Assembly (NCBI RefSeq): GCF_030499515.1
Contig: NZ_JASTWJ010000001.1
Coordinates: forward strand, 4,444,001-4,508,000
Source of the DNA: Streptomyces sp. DT2A-34
GTDB lineage: Bacteria > Actinomycetota > Actinomycetes > Streptomycetales > Streptomycetaceae
Direction of reading: 5' to 3'
DNA length: 64,000 nucleotides
Positions 42,180 through 51,918 of the stretch are shown here, piece by piece (position 1 is the first letter of the stretch; every line of letters starts with the position of its first letter). The translations under genes were made by a program, and so were the position numbers. The notes below the pieces were generated by a model. The model made no database searches and was not told the DNA's origin. It was given only the letters and a program-made list of their open reading frames with translations.

Positions 42180-44137
42180 CCGAGAATCCTTCCCTCTCCA
42201 ACCTGCTCAAGGAAGAGCGCAGGTTCGCACCCCCCGCCGACCTGGCAGCGAACGCCAATGTCACCGCGGAGGCGTATGAACAGGCCAAGGCTGACAGGCT
42301 CGGCTTCTGGGCCGAGCAGGCCCGTCGGCTGACCTGGGCCAAGGAGCCGACGGAGACGCTGGACTGGTCGAACCCGCCGTTCGCGAAGTGGTTCAAGGAC
42401 GGCGAGCTGAACGTCGCGTACAACTGCGTGGACCGGCATGTGGAGGCCGGGCTCGGCGACCGGGTCGCCATCCACTTCGAGGGCGAGCCCGGCGACAGCC
42501 GCGCCCTCACCTACGCCGAGCTCAAGGACGAGGTCTCCAAGGCCGCCAACGCCCTGCTGGAGTTGGGCGTTCAGAAGGGCGACCGGGTCGCCGTCTACAT
42601 GCCGATGATTCCCGAGACGGCGGTCGCGATGCTGGCGTGCGCCCGCATCGGGGCCGCGCACTCCGTCGTCTTCGGCGGGTTCTCGGCGGACGCGCTCGCC
42701 ACCCGTATCCAGGACGCGGACGCCAAGGTCGTCATCACGTCCGACGGCGGCTACCGGCGCGGCAAGCCGTCCGCGCTCAAGCCGGCCGTGGACGAGGCGA
42801 TCGGCAAGGTGGACAACGTCGAGCACGTGCTCGTCGTACGGCGCACCGGCCAGGACGTCGCCTGGGACGACAGCCGTGACGTCTGGTGGCACGAGATCGT
42901 CGAGCGGCAGTCCGCCGAGCACACCCCCGAGGCCTTCAACGCCGAGCAGCCGCTGTTCATCCTCTACACGTCCGGTACGACGGGTAAGCCGAAGGGCATC
43001 CTGCACACCTCCGGCGGTTACCTCACCCAGGCGGCCTACACCCACCACGCCGTCTTCGACCTCAAGCCGGAGACGGACGTGTACTGGTGCACCGCCGACG
43101 TCGGCTGGGTCACCGGGCACTCGTACATCGTGTACGGGCCGCTGGCGAACGGCGCGACGCAGGTCATGTACGAGGGCACGCCGGACACCCCGCACCAGGG
43201 CCGGTTCTGGGAGATCGTGCAGAAGTACGGGGTGACGATCCTGTACACGGCGCCGACCGCCATCCGTACGTTCATGAAGTGGGGCGACGACATCCCCGCG
43301 AAGTTCGACCTCAGCAGCCTGCGCGTGCTGGGTTCCGTGGGTGAGCCGATCAACCCCGAGGCGTGGATCTGGTACCGCAAGCACATCGGCGCCGACCGGA
43401 CGCCGATCGTGGACACCTGGTGGCAGACCGAGACCGGCGCGATGATGATCTCCCCGCTGCCGGGCGTCACCGCCACCAAGCCGGGTTCCGCGCAGACACC
43501 GCTGCCCGGCATCGCCGCGACCGTCGTCGACGACGAGGCGAACGAGGTGCCCAACGGCGGTGGTGGCTATCTGGTGCTGACCGAGCCGTGGCCGTCGATG
43601 CTGCGCACCATCTGGGGCGACGACCAGCGGTTCCTCGACACGTACTGGTCGCGCTTCGAGGGCAAGTACTTCGCCGGTGACGGGGCGAAGAAGGACGACG
43701 ACGGCGACATCTGGCTGCTGGGCCGCGTCGACGACGTCATGCTCGTGTCGGGGCACAACATCTCCACCACGGAGGTCGAGTCCGCCCTGGTCTCCCACCC
43801 GTCCGTCGCGGAGGCGGCCGTCGTCGGCGCCGCCGACGAGACCACCGGGCAGGCCATCGTCGCCTTCGTCATCCTGCGCGGCACGGCGAACGCCGAGGAC
43901 GAGGGCCTCGTCAACGCACTGCGCGACCACGTCGGCGCCACCCTCGGCCCGATCGCCAAGCCCAAGCGGATCCTGCCGGTGGCCGAGCTGCCCAAGACCC
44001 GCTCCGGCAAGATCATGCGCCGTCTGCTGCGGGACGTCGCCGAGAATCGCCAGCTCGGTGATGTGACGACGCTGACCGACTCGACGGTCATGGACCTCAT
44101 CCAGGCCAAGCTCCCCGCCGCACCCAGCGAGGACTGA
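42176..44137 (+). CDS. acsA: Acetyl-CoA synthetase (AMP-forming)
   Basis: A 653-residue enzyme converting acetate, ATP and CoA to acetyl-CoA through acetyl-AMP. The adenylation motif [11 protein letters not shown], the motif WWQTETG and the late hinge GRVDDVM are present. The regulatory Lys is in [11 protein letters not shown] near residue 617, the usual site of reversible acetylation. Trp in the acetate-pocket motif WWQTETG fits acetate rather than longer acids. GTG 42176 has GGAGGAG upstream and overlaps a leader-peptide stop, so translation is likely coupled. The next gene, nhaA, is 234 bp away with its own leader. Confidence 0.96.
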   Translation: MTENPSLSNLLKEERRFAPPADLAANANVTAEAYEQAKADRLGFWAEQARRLTWAKEPTETLDWSNPPFAKWFKDGELNVAYNCVDRHVEAGLGDRVAIHFEGEPGDSRALTYAELKDEVSKAANALLELGVQKGDRVAVYMPMIPETAVAMLACARIGAAHSVVFGGFSADALATRIQDADAKVVITSDGGYRRGKPSALKPAVDEAIGKVDNVEHVLVVRRTGQDVAWDDSRDVWWHEIVERQSAEHTPEAFNAEQPLFILYTSGTTGKPKGILHTSGGYLTQAAYTHHAVFDLKPETDVYWCTADVGWVTGHSYIVYGPLANGATQVMYEGTPDTPHQGRFWEIVQKYGVTILYTAPTAIRTFMKWGDDIPAKFDLSSLRVLGSVGEPINPEAWIWYRKHIGADRTPIVDTWWQTETGAMMISPLPGVTATKPGSAQTPLPGIAATVVDDEANEVPNGGGGYLVLTEPWPSMLRTIWGDDQRFLDTYWSRFEGKYFAGDGAKKDDDGDIWLLGRVDDVMLVSGHNISTTEVESALVSHPSVAEAAVVGAADETTGQAIVAFVILRGTANAEDEGLVNALRDHVGATLGPIAKPKRILPVAELPKTRSGKIMRRLLRDVAENRQLGDVTTLTDSTVMDLIQAKLPAAPSED

Positions 44138-44276
44138 GCCCGGCCGACACTGACCACCCGGCCGACACTCACCACGGCCAAGACTGAGTTCGGCCATCGA
44201 GGGCACTCGGCGACAAGCGCGCCGGGTGCCTTCGTCTACGTACGGTGGAGCTCGACGGATGCACTCCGGCGCACCC

Positions 44277-44295
44277 TTAGGTAAGCTAAGCAAAA
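44277..44295. promoter_or_regulatory. Iron-box-like site upstream of nhaA
   Basis: TTAGGTAAGCTAAGCAAAA resembles the DmdR/IdeR consensus TTAGGTTAGSCTAACCTAA: the left half matches at 8 of 9 positions and the right half at about 7 of 9, but the central base is missing. It lies 77 bp upstream of the nhaA start. Confidence 0.35.
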
Positions 44296-44371
44296 CAATC
44301 TCAACCTCAGGTGCGCCGGGAAGTCTGGTCGGCATGTGATCCGTCATGCCCACCGACCGGAGGTCTCCCCC

Positions 44372-45817
44372 GTGCCCGCGCCCCGCACCCCCGCCCCCGC
44401 CCCCGTCCGCAAGGTCTTCGGACGGCTGTCCCTCCCCGAGCGGAACTTCGTCGCGGAGGCGCTGCGTACCGAGACCGTCGGTGGTGTGCTGCTGCTCGTC
44501 GCCGCGATCACCGCGCTGCTCTGGGCGAACATCCCGGTACTGCACGACAGCTACGAGAGCGTCGGCCACTTCCACCTCGGACCCGAGGCCCTCGGCCTGA
44601 ACCTGTCCATCGAGCACTGGGCCGCCGACGGGCTCCTCGCGATCTTCTTCTTCGTCGCGGGGATCGAGCTCAAGCGTGAGCTGGTCGCCGGCGATCTCAA
44701 GGACCCCAGGGCGGCCGTACTGCCGGTCGTGGCCGCGCTGTGCGGGATGGCGGTGCCCGCGCTCGTCTACATGCTGACCAATGTCGCCGGGGGCGGCTCG
44801 TCGGCGGGCTGGGCCGTCCCGACCGCCACCGACATCGCGTTCGCGCTCGCCGTCCTGGCCGTCATCGGCACCTCCCTCCCCAGCGCGCTGCGCGCCTTCC
44901 TGCTCACGCTCGCCGTCGTCGACGACCTGTTCGCGATCCTGATCATCGCGGTCTTCTTCACCGACCGGATCAACTTCGCCGCGCTCGGCGGCGCCGTCGT
45001 CGGCCTGGCCGTCTTCTGGCTGCTGCTGCGCAAGGGCGTACGCGGGTGGTACGTGTACGTCCCGCTCGCCCTCGTGATCTGGGGGCTGATGTACAACAGC
45101 GGCGTCCACGCCACCATCGCCGGCGTGGCGATGGGTCTGATGCTGCGCTGCACCCGGCACGAGGACGAGCCGCACTCCCCCGGTGAGCACATCGAGCACC
45201 TCGTACGCCCCCTGTCGGCGGGCTTGGCCGTGCCGCTGTTCGCGCTGTTCAGCGCCGGTGTGACCATCTCCGGCGGCGCGCTCGGCGATGTGTTCACCCA
45301 GCCGGAGACGCTCGGGGTCGTCCTCGGGCTGGTCGTCGGCAAGACGCTCGGCATCTTCGGCGGTACGTGGCTGACGGCACGTTTCACCAGGGCCTCGCTC
45401 AGCGACGACCTGGAGTGGGCGGACGTGTTCGCCGTCGCGGCCCTCGCCGGCATCGGCTTCACCGTCTCGCTGCTCATCGGCGAACTCGCCTTCGAGGGCG
45501 ACGCCGCGATGACCGACGAGATCAAGGTCGCCGTACTGCTCGGGTCCCTCACCGCGGCGCTCCTGGCGACGGTGCTGCTGAAGATACGGAACGCCAAGTA
45601 CCGCAGGATGGTCGAGGCCGAGGAGCGCGACGAGGACGCGGACGGCATTCCGGACATCTACGAGCAGGACACGCCGGAGTACCACCTGCGGATGGCCGCC
45701 ATCCACGACCGTAAGGCCGCCGAGCACCGCCGTATCGCCGAGGAACAGGCCGCCGCACGCCACGCGCTTGCCGAAGTGGCGGGCGGGGCAAGCGAGGAGG
45801 AGCACCGTCGGGCATGA
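44372..45817 (+). CDS. nhaA: Na+/H+ antiporter NhaA
   Basis: A 481-residue antiporter with about 12 spans. Family motifs include GLLAIFFFVAGIELKREL, the TDIAFALAVLAVIG segment and the ion-binding Asp pair in LAVVDDLFAILIIA. GTG 44372 is preferred because CGGAGG stands ten bases upstream; the frame is open to 44336. The C-terminus (EERDEDADGIPDIYEQDTPEYHLRMAA) is a charged cytoplasmic extension longer than in E. coli NhaA. It should expel Na+ in exchange for protons. A possible iron box lies upstream. Confidence 0.95.
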   Translation: MPAPRTPAPAPVRKVFGRLSLPERNFVAEALRTETVGGVLLLVAAITALLWANIPVLHDSYESVGHFHLGPEALGLNLSIEHWAADGLLAIFFFVAGIELKRELVAGDLKDPRAAVLPVVAALCGMAVPALVYMLTNVAGGGSSAGWAVPTATDIAFALAVLAVIGTSLPSALRAFLLTLAVVDDLFAILIIAVFFTDRINFAALGGAVVGLAVFWLLLRKGVRGWYVYVPLALVIWGLMYNSGVHATIAGVAMGLMLRCTRHEDEPHSPGEHIEHLVRPLSAGLAVPLFALFSAGVTISGGALGDVFTQPETLGVVLGLVVGKTLGIFGGTWLTARFTRASLSDDLEWADVFAVAALAGIGFTVSLLIGELAFEGDAAMTDEIKVAVLLGSLTAALLATVLLKIRNAKYRRMVEAEERDEDADGIPDIYEQDTPEYHLRMAAIHDRKAAEHRRIAEEQAAARHALAEVAGGASEEEHRRA

Positions 45818-45894
45818 TCTGACGGGACGGTACAAAAGACGGAACCGTACGCAGTCAGGCAGAAGACGGAACCGTAACTACGAGGGAGACCGCG

Positions 45895-46398
45895 ATGAGC
45901 GCACCCGACGGCAGCCCGGTCGGCGCCGAACGCAGCATCGGCCAGCTGTTCGCCTCGGCGACGACCGAGATGTCGGCGCTGGTGCACGACGAGATCGCAC
46001 TGGCGAAAGCGCAGCTCAAGCAGGACGTCAAGCGCGGCGCGACGAGCGGCGGCGCGTTCACGCTGGCCGGTGCGGTGCTGGTGTTCTCCCTGCCGATGCT
46101 GAACTTCGCCCTGGCGTACGGCATTCGGACCTGGAGCGACTGGAACCTCGCGATCTGCTTCCTGCTGTCCTTCGCCGCGAACGTCCTGGTCGCCGCGGTC
46201 CTCGCGCTGATCGGCGTCGTCTTCGCGAAGAAGGCCAAGAAGAGCAAGGGGCCGCAGAAGGTCGCCGCCTCGATGAAGGAGACGGCGGGCGTCCTGCAGA
46301 AGGCCAAGCCGCACCCGCGTCCGGGCCCGGCGACGACGCCGGAGCTGGAGGACCGGGCGCCCGCGGCCATCGAGGCTGTGGCACGCTCGTCGTCATGA
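45895..46398 (+). CDS. Actinobacterial phage-holin-family membrane protein
   Basis: A 167-residue protein of the Holin-X/DUF1469 group. An amphipathic N-terminal helix (SIGQLFASATTEMSALVHDEIALAKAQ) is followed by two membrane spans (about 52-75 and 85-112), then a Lys/Pro-rich cytoplasmic tail. In actinobacteria such genes are chromosomal and usually sit beside a hydrolase or protease, not phage genes. The stop overlaps the next ATG (ATGA), so it is coupled to the alpha/beta hydrolase. Confidence 0.82.
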   Translation: MSAPDGSPVGAERSIGQLFASATTEMSALVHDEIALAKAQLKQDVKRGATSGGAFTLAGAVLVFSLPMLNFALAYGIRTWSDWNLAICFLLSFAANVLVAAVLALIGVVFAKKAKKSKGPQKVAASMKETAGVLQKAKPHPRPGPATTPELEDRAPAAIEAVARSSS

Positions 46399-47345
46399 CC
46401 GATCCCGCCACCCCTTCGGCGCAACCTGCCTCAGTCGTACGACTGGACCTCCCCGGCGGGAAAGAGGTGACACACCGGGACGTAGCCGCCAACGGTGCGC
46501 GCTTCCACATCGCCGAGATGGGCGACGGCCCGCTGGTGCTGCTGCTGCACGGCTTCCCGCAGTTCTGGTGGACCTGGCGGCACCAGCTCGTCGACCTCGC
46601 CGACGCCGGCTTCCGGGCCGTCGCCATGGACCTCAGGGGCGTCGGCGGCAGCGACCGTACGCCGCGCGGTTACGACCCGGCCAACCTCGCCCTCGACATC
46701 ACCGGCGTGATCCGCTCGCTCGGCGAGCCCGACGCCGCGCTGGTCGGGCACGACCTGGGCGGATACCTGGCGTGGACGGCGGCCGTGATGCGCCCCAAGC
46801 TCGTGCGGCGGCTCGCGGTCGCGTCCATGCCGCACCCCCGGCGCTGGCGCTCGGCGATGCTCTCGGACGTCAAGCAGACAAGTGCGAGTTCCTACATCTG
46901 GGGGTTTCAGCGGCCCTGGATTCCCGAGCGGCAGCTGACGGCCGACGACGGGGCGCTCGTCGCCCGGCTGATCCGGGACTGGTCGGGCCCGCGCCTGCCG
47001 GACGACGAGGCGGTGGAGACGTACCGCCGCGCGATCTGCATCCCGTCGACGGCGCACTGCTCCATCGAGCCGTACCGCTGGATGGTGCGCTCGCTGGCCC
47101 GCCCCGACGGCATCCAGTTCAACCGGCGCATGAAGCGACCGGTGCGCGTGCCGACGCTGCATCTGCACGGCTCCCTCGACCCCGTCATGCGCACGCGCAG
47201 CGCGGCCGGTTCGGGCGAGTACGTCGAAGCGCCGTACCGCTGGCGGCTGTTCGACGGGCTGGGGCACTTCCCTCACGAGGAAGACCCGGTCGCATTCTCG
47301 ACCGAACTGATCAATTGGCTGAAAGACCCCGAACCCGATCGGTGA
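46395..47345 (+). CDS. Epoxide-hydrolase-like alpha/beta hydrolase
   Basis: A 316-residue hydrolase. LLLHGFPQFWWTWRHQL is the HGFP oxyanion motif of epoxide hydrolases and haloalkane dehalogenases, and the nucleophile elbow VGHDLGGYLAW carries Asp rather than Ser. A cap region (WGFQRPWIPERQ) follows, with an acidic residue in HGSLDPVM and the catalytic His in GLGHFPHEEDP. The Asp nucleophile supports an epoxide hydrolase or related activity. ATG 46395 overlaps the upstream stop. Confidence 0.87.
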   Translation: MTDPATPSAQPASVVRLDLPGGKEVTHRDVAANGARFHIAEMGDGPLVLLLHGFPQFWWTWRHQLVDLADAGFRAVAMDLRGVGGSDRTPRGYDPANLALDITGVIRSLGEPDAALVGHDLGGYLAWTAAVMRPKLVRRLAVASMPHPRRWRSAMLSDVKQTSASSYIWGFQRPWIPERQLTADDGALVARLIRDWSGPRLPDDEAVETYRRAICIPSTAHCSIEPYRWMVRSLARPDGIQFNRRMKRPVRVPTLHLHGSLDPVMRTRSAAGSGEYVEAPYRWRLFDGLGHFPHEEDPVAFSTELINWLKDPEPDR

Positions 47346-47472
47346 CCGCGCCGATGCGCCCGGTATCCGGAACTGAACACGTGTCCTACGAACAGCCAAT
47401 TGCCCGGCGCATAGGCCAATTGGGGGCCCTGGAGGCGGTTATGGACCTTGGGGCAGGGGCAGACGTCGGGGT

Positions 47473-47655
47473 ATGGGCTGGACGCACGACTACAGTGACG
47501 CAGCACGCAATCGCCGCTCGGCCAATGGGCTGAGCCCCCACCAGCGAGGGAGCGCCCAGCAGATGCCGGGCGCAGACCCCCGGGTGGGCATTCCGCGCAT
47601 TCTGCGCCGCCGGGCCCGCTGGGTCTCGGTGCGCCTGCGCCAACCGCGCGGCTGA
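47473..47655 (+). CDS. Possible small basic protein, 60 aa
   Basis: An open frame in the 323 bp gap between the hydrolase and the MarP-like gene. The product is Arg-rich with a basic C-terminus (RILRRRARWVSVRLRQPRG) and could be a short DNA- or membrane-binding peptide. No ribosome site is obvious and composition is only weakly coding-like. I see nothing else in this gap. Confidence 0.25.
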   Translation: MGWTHDYSDAARNRRSANGLSPHQRGSAQQMPGADPRVGIPRILRRRARWVSVRLRQPRG

Positions 47656-47668
47656 CCTCGACCGACCG

Positions 47669-48868
47669 TCAGAGCGCGCAGCTGTCGCTGTACACCTGCT
47701 GGTTGGCGGTACGGCCCTTGACGATGTCCTCCTGGATCTCGTCCGCCGTGAGCGCGTAGCCGGTCTCGGCGTCGTCGAGGGACTTGGCGAAGACCACGCC
47801 GTACACCTTGCCCTCGGGCGTGAGCAGCGGGCCGCCGGAGTTGCCCTGGCGGACGGTCGCGTACAGCGAGTAGACATCACGGTGCACGGTGCCGCGGTGA
47901 TAGATGTCCGGACCGTTGGCCGGCAGGCGCCCGCGCACGCGCGCGGAACGCACGTCGTACGCCCCGTTCTCCGGGAAGCCCGCGATGATCGCGCTGTCGC
48001 CGCTCTCGGCGTCGGTGGCCGTGAACTGCAGAGCGGGCGCCTTCATGTCCGGCACGTCGAGTACGGCGATGTCGCGCTCCCAGTCGTAGAGGACGACCGT
48101 CGCGTCGTACCGCTTGCCCTCACCGCCTATCTGGACGGTGGGTTCGTCGACGCCGCCGACCACATGCGCGTTGGTCATGACGCGGCGGTCCGCGAAGACG
48201 AAGCCGGTGCCCTCCAGGACCTTGCCGCAACTCGTCGCCGTGCCCATCACCTTGACGATGGAGCGCTGGGCGCGGGTGGCCACCGGGCTGCCCGCCAGAG
48301 CCGGGTCGGGCGGTGCGACCTCCTTGATCGGCTCGTTGGCGAACGGGCTGAAGACCTGCGGGAAGCCGTTCTGCGCGAGGACCGAGGTGTAGTCCTTGAA
48401 CCAGGTGTCGGCCTGGTCGGGCAGCGCCTCGGCGACGCCCAGCAGCACCTTGGAGCTGCGGACCTCCTTGCCCATCCCCGGCAGTGTGGTCTGCCCGAGG
48501 GCGGAGCCGATCAGCCAGGCCACCAGGAGCATGGCGACGACGTTGACGAGGGCGCCGCCGGTGGCGTCCAGGGCGCGGGCCGGGGACCAGGTGATGTACC
48601 GGCGCAGCTTGTTGCCCAGGTGGGTGGTCAGGGCCTGGCCGACGGAGGCGCAGATGATGATGACGACGACCGCGACGACGGCGGCGGTCGTGCTCACCTC
48701 CGCGTTGTCGGTCAGCGTGTTCCAGATGACCGGAAGGAGGTACACGGCCACGAGGCCGCCGCCGAGGAAACCGATCACCGAGAGGATGCCGACGACGAAA
48801 CCCTGGCGATAGCCCACGATCGCGAACCACACGGCGGCGACCAGCAACAGGATGTCCACCACGTTCAC
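47669..48868 (-). CDS. marP: MarP-like membrane serine protease (CvpA + trypsin-like)
   Basis: A 399-residue protein. Residues 1-115 form a four-span CvpA/colicin-V-production domain (VVDILLLVAAVWFAIVGYRQG). A trypsin-like periplasmic protease follows, with catalytic His in TNAHVVGG (about 235), Asp in RDIAVLDV (about 265) and Ser in GNSGGPLL (about 343). Two Cys (TSCGKV and SDSCAL at the extreme C-terminus) may form the disulfide known in mycobacterial MarP, which is needed for acid and oxidative stress resistance. ATG 48868 starts MNVVDILL. Confidence 0.92.
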   Translation of the reverse strand: MNVVDILLLVAAVWFAIVGYRQGFVVGILSVIGFLGGGLVAVYLLPVIWNTLTDNAEVSTTAAVVAVVVIIICASVGQALTTHLGNKLRRYITWSPARALDATGGALVNVVAMLLVAWLIGSALGQTTLPGMGKEVRSSKVLLGVAEALPDQADTWFKDYTSVLAQNGFPQVFSPFANEPIKEVAPPDPALAGSPVATRAQRSIVKVMGTATSCGKVLEGTGFVFADRRVMTNAHVVGGVDEPTVQIGGEGKRYDATVVLYDWERDIAVLDVPDMKAPALQFTATDAESGDSAIIAGFPENGAYDVRSARVRGRLPANGPDIYHRGTVHRDVYSLYATVRQGNSGGPLLTPEGKVYGVVFAKSLDDAETGYALTADEIQEDIVKGRTANQQVYSDSCAL

Positions 48869-48966
48869 TGCTTCAGGCCTCGCCTCGTCACTTTCCGATC
48901 ACCACAGGACGGCCGGGGGACCGAGGGCAGGGGCGCCCCGGGCAACACAGCACGGCAGACACCCTG

Positions 48967-49662
48967 TCATGACCGCCAATCGAGCGGGACCTGCTTCTCC
49001 CGGTCCCAGGGTCGCTCCCAGCCCGAGAAATGGAGCAGACGGTCGATGATTCCGGCCGTGAAACCCCAGACCAGGGCCGATTCGACCAGAAATGCCGGAC
49101 CTCGGTGGCCGCTGGGATGGACGGTCGTGGCGCGGTTGTCCGGATTCGTGAGATCCGCCACGGGAACGGTGAAGACGCGTGCCGTCTCGTTCGGATCGAC
49201 GACGTCGACCGGGCTCGGCTCGCGCCACCAGCCCAGCACGGGCGTGACGACGAAGCCGCTGACCGGGATGTACAGCTTGGGCAGCACGCCGAAGAGCTGG
49301 ACGCCGCCGGGATCGAGCCCGGTCTCCTCCTCGGCCTCGCGCAGAGCGGCGCGCAGCGGCCCGTCGGCCTTCGGGTCACCGTCCTCGGGGTCGAGGGCGC
49401 CGCCCGGGAAGGAGGGCTGGCCGGCGTGCGAACGCAGCGAGCTGGCCCGCTCCATGAGCAGCAGCTCGGGCCCGTGCTCGCCCTCGCCGAAGAGGATCAG
49501 TACGGCGGACTGGCGTCCCGCGCCGCTCTTCGGTGGCAGGAACCGGCTCAGCTGCAACGGCTCGACCGTCTCCACGACCCGCACCACCGGATCCAGCCAG
49601 GCCGGCAGCCCGTCCTTGCTCAGCACCACCGGCCCGTCCTGCGTACCGCTCGCGCGCGTCAT
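48967..49662 (-). CDS. NUDIX hydrolase, CoA pyrophosphatase type
   Basis: A 231-residue protein starting at ATG 49662 (MTRASGTQDGPVVLSKDG). The CoA-pyrophosphatase signature LLMERASSLRSHAGQPSFPGG precedes a NUDIX box stretched by an acidic insert, GGALDPEDGD...ALREAEEETGLD. The conserved LPKLYIPVSGFVVTPVLGWW follows. The family cleaves CoA or its derivatives to 3',5'-ADP and phosphopantetheine. It lies between marP and nth on the same strand. Confidence 0.88.
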   Translation of the reverse strand: MTRASGTQDGPVVLSKDGLPAWLDPVVRVVETVEPLQLSRFLPPKSGAGRQSAVLILFGEGEHGPELLLMERASSLRSHAGQPSFPGGALDPEDGDPKADGPLRAALREAEEETGLDPGGVQLFGVLPKLYIPVSGFVVTPVLGWWREPSPVDVVDPNETARVFTVPVADLTNPDNRATTVHPSGHRGPAFLVESALVWGFTAGIIDRLLHFSGWERPWDREKQVPLDWRS

Positions 49663-49813
49663 CGCCACCCCCGTCGTCCTGCCGATTCCAACGCCCGAGG
49701 GCACCGAGATCGTTCCGCCCGGGCCGTACGACCACACGCTCGCCGGCACCCGGACCGTTCCGCCCCGGCCGGACGCCCGCGTCGCGGCGCCCCGACCGCT
49801 TCGGTCCCCACAG

Positions 49814-50992
49814 TCATCCGGCCCCCAGCGGCGGGGCGGGCCTGCCGCCCGCGTCCAGGTAGGACTGCGGGGGCTTGAGACGTTGGCCGGGGAAGCCGCC
49901 CTTCTCGTACTTGAGGAGCTTCTTCGCCTTCTCCGGGTCCGTCTCGCCCTCGCCGTACGCCGGGCAGAGCGGCGCGATGGGGCAGGCGCCGCACGCGGGC
50001 TTGCGGGCGTGGCAGATACGGCGGCCGTGCCAGATCACGTGGTGCGAGAGGTCCGTCCAGTCGCTCTTGGGGAACAGCGCGCCGATCTCGGCCTCGATCT
50101 TGTCCGGGTCGGTCTGCTCGGTCCACTGCCAGCGCCGCACCAGCCGCTGGAAGTGCGTGTCCACGGTGATGCCGGGGTGGCCGAAGGCGTTGCCGAGGAC
50201 CACGAAGGCCGTCTTGCGGCCGACGCCGGGCAGCTTGACCAGGTCCTCGAGCCGGCCCGGGACCTCACCGCCGTGGTTCTCCACCAGCGACTTCGACAGG
50301 CCCATCACCGACTTGGTCTTGGCCCGGAAGAAACCGCACGGACGGAGGATCTCCTCGACCTCCTCGGGGTTGGCGGCGGCCAGGTCCTCGGGGGTGGGGT
50401 ACTTGGTGAAGAGCGCGGGAGTCGTCTGGTTGACGCGCAGGTCGGTGGTCTGGGCGGACAGAACCGTGGCGACCAGGAGCTGGAAGGGGTTGTCGAAGTC
50501 CAGCTCGGGATGGGCGTACGGGAAGACCTCGGCGAGCTCGCGGTTGATACGGCGGGCTCGGCGCACGAGCGCGGTGCGGGACTCGGCCGTGGGGGGCTTC
50601 GGGGTGACGGTTCTGACGGGGGAGGCGCCCTTTACCGCGGCGGTGGCCTTTATGGGGGCGATGGTGGGCTTCTTGGTGATCGCTTTCTTCGTGGTCACCT
50701 TCTTCGCGGTCACCTTCTTCGCGGCAACCTTTCTCGCAATCGCCGTCGCCTTCTTGGCGGTCGCCGTTTTCTTGACGGCCGCCGTCCTCTTCGCAGGCGC
50801 GGCCTTCTTCGCGGTCGCCGTCTTCTTCACAGTCGTTTTCTCGCCACCCGCCGACGCCGCACCCGGCGCCCCTTTCGCCGCTTTTGCCGTTTCCCTTCCG
50901 CCACCGGGGTCCTGTTCGCCCACAGCGGAATCACGACGTACAACCACCCGCCCAGCCCCCTTGGCCTGTGCTCTCACCGGCGATTTGGACAC
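49814..50992 (-). CDS. nth: Endonuclease III with lysine-rich N-terminal extension
   Basis: A 392-residue DNA glycosylase/AP lyase for oxidised pyrimidines; the usual length is about 210-260. Residues about 50-130 are AKK/KTA/VKK repeats like histone H1 tails. The catalytic domain begins near [15 protein letters not shown]. The helix-hairpin-helix LPGVGRKTA carries the Schiff-base Lys near 259, and the catalytic Asp is in VDTH near 277. Four Cys ([17 protein letters not shown]) bind the 4Fe-4S cluster. ATG 50992 gives [12 protein letters not shown]; shorter starts would remove the tail. It is divergent from crp. Confidence 0.93.
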   Translation of the reverse strand: MSKSPVRAQAKGAGRVVVRRDSAVGEQDPGGGRETAKAAKGAPGAASAGGEKTTVKKTATAKKAAPAKRTAAVKKTATAKKATAIARKVAAKKVTAKKVTTKKAITKKPTIAPIKATAAVKGASPVRTVTPKPPTAESRTALVRRARRINRELAEVFPYAHPELDFDNPFQLLVATVLSAQTTDLRVNQTTPALFTKYPTPEDLAAANPEEVEEILRPCGFFRAKTKSVMGLSKSLVENHGGEVPGRLEDLVKLPGVGRKTAFVVLGNAFGHPGITVDTHFQRLVRRWQWTEQTDPDKIEAEIGALFPKSDWTDLSHHVIWHGRRICHARKPACGACPIAPLCPAYGEGETDPEKAKKLLKYEKGGFPGQRLKPPQSYLDAGGRPAPPLGAG

Positions 50993-51094
50993 CCGGCCAG
51001 CCTAAAGCCCGGCACCGACATCCGCCCCGGACCCTGAAGATCGGCCCCCAATTGGACCCCTGCCGCGTACCCCGGGACACCTGTGCGGCATCCT

Positions 51095-51108
51095 TGTGAC
51101 AGATCACA
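51095..51108. promoter_or_regulatory. CRP-like palindrome upstream of crp
   Basis: TGTGACAGATCACA is a perfect TGTGA/TCACA dyad, but with a 4-bp spacer rather than the usual 6. It lies 91 bp upstream of the crp start codon, in the nth-crp divergent region, so it may serve autoregulation or control of nth. Confidence 0.4.
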
Positions 51109-51198
51109 CTGTTTGGACTGTCCGGCAAAATGGGCACCACGGTCCCCTGGTACGCGGGGGAGCAAGATCCCCTGAGCAGGTCGACAAGGAGAGAACTC

Positions 51199-51873
51199 GT
51201 GGACGACGTTCTGCGGCGCAACCCGCTCTTCGCGGCGCTCGATGACGAGCAGTCCGCGGAGCTCCGCGCCTCCATGAGTGAGGTGACCCTCGCACGCGGT
51301 GACTCCCTGTTTCACGAGGGCGACCCCGGTGACCGGCTCTACGTCGTCACCGAGGGCAAGGTGAAGCTCCACCGCACCTCACCCGACGGCCGCGAGAACA
51401 TGCTGGCCGTCGTCGGTCCTGGCGAGCTCATCGGTGAGCTGTCCCTCTTCGACCCGGGTCCGCGTACGGCTACGGCGACCGCGCTGACCGAGGTCAAGCT
51501 GCTGGGTCTGGGCCACGGCGACCTCCAGCCCTGGCTGAACGCCCGCCCCGAGGTGGCCACCGCGCTCCTGCGCGCCGTCGCGCGCCGTCTGCGCCGCACC
51601 AACGACGCGATGTCCGACCTGGTCTTCTCGGACGTCCCCGGTCGTGTGGCCCGCGCGCTCCTCGACCTCTCCCGCCGCTTCGGCGTGCAGTCCGAAGAGG
51701 GCATCCACGTCGTCCACGACCTCACCCAGGAAGAGCTGGCCCAGCTGGTCGGCGCCTCCCGCGAGACGGTCAACAAGGCGCTGGCCGACTTCGCGCAGCG
51801 TGGGTGGCTCCGCCTGGAGGCGCGTGCGGTGATCCTGCTCGACGTGGAGCGGCTGGCCAAGCGGTCGCGCTAG
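51199..51873 (+). CDS. crp: Crp/Fnr-family transcriptional regulator Crp
   Basis: A 224-residue regulator. GTG 51199 follows AAGGAGAG and starts VDDVLRRNPLFAALDD, the length and start of S. coelicolor Crp. The cyclic-nucleotide fold includes HEGDPGDRLYVVTEGKVKL and the phosphate-binding cassette GELIGELSLFDPGPRTATATA. The DNA-binding helix-turn-helix is TQEELAQLVGASRETVNKALADF. In Streptomyces Crp controls germination and antibiotic production. A terminator follows the stop. Confidence 0.95.
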   Translation: MDDVLRRNPLFAALDDEQSAELRASMSEVTLARGDSLFHEGDPGDRLYVVTEGKVKLHRTSPDGRENMLAVVGPGELIGELSLFDPGPRTATATALTEVKLLGLGHGDLQPWLNARPEVATALLRAVARRLRRTNDAMSDLVFSDVPGRVARALLDLSRRFGVQSEEGIHVVHDLTQEELAQLVGASRETVNKALADFAQRGWLRLEARAVILLDVERLAKRSR

Positions 51874-51918
51874 GCCCTCCCGCCAGGCGTTGAGTCAGCG
51901 TCCAGGTCCTACGACATC

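Noticed and set aside
45895..46398. Prophage remnant suggested by the holin-family name
   Set aside because: The holin-like protein belongs to a chromosomal actinobacterial family and sits among core genes with no phage neighbours.
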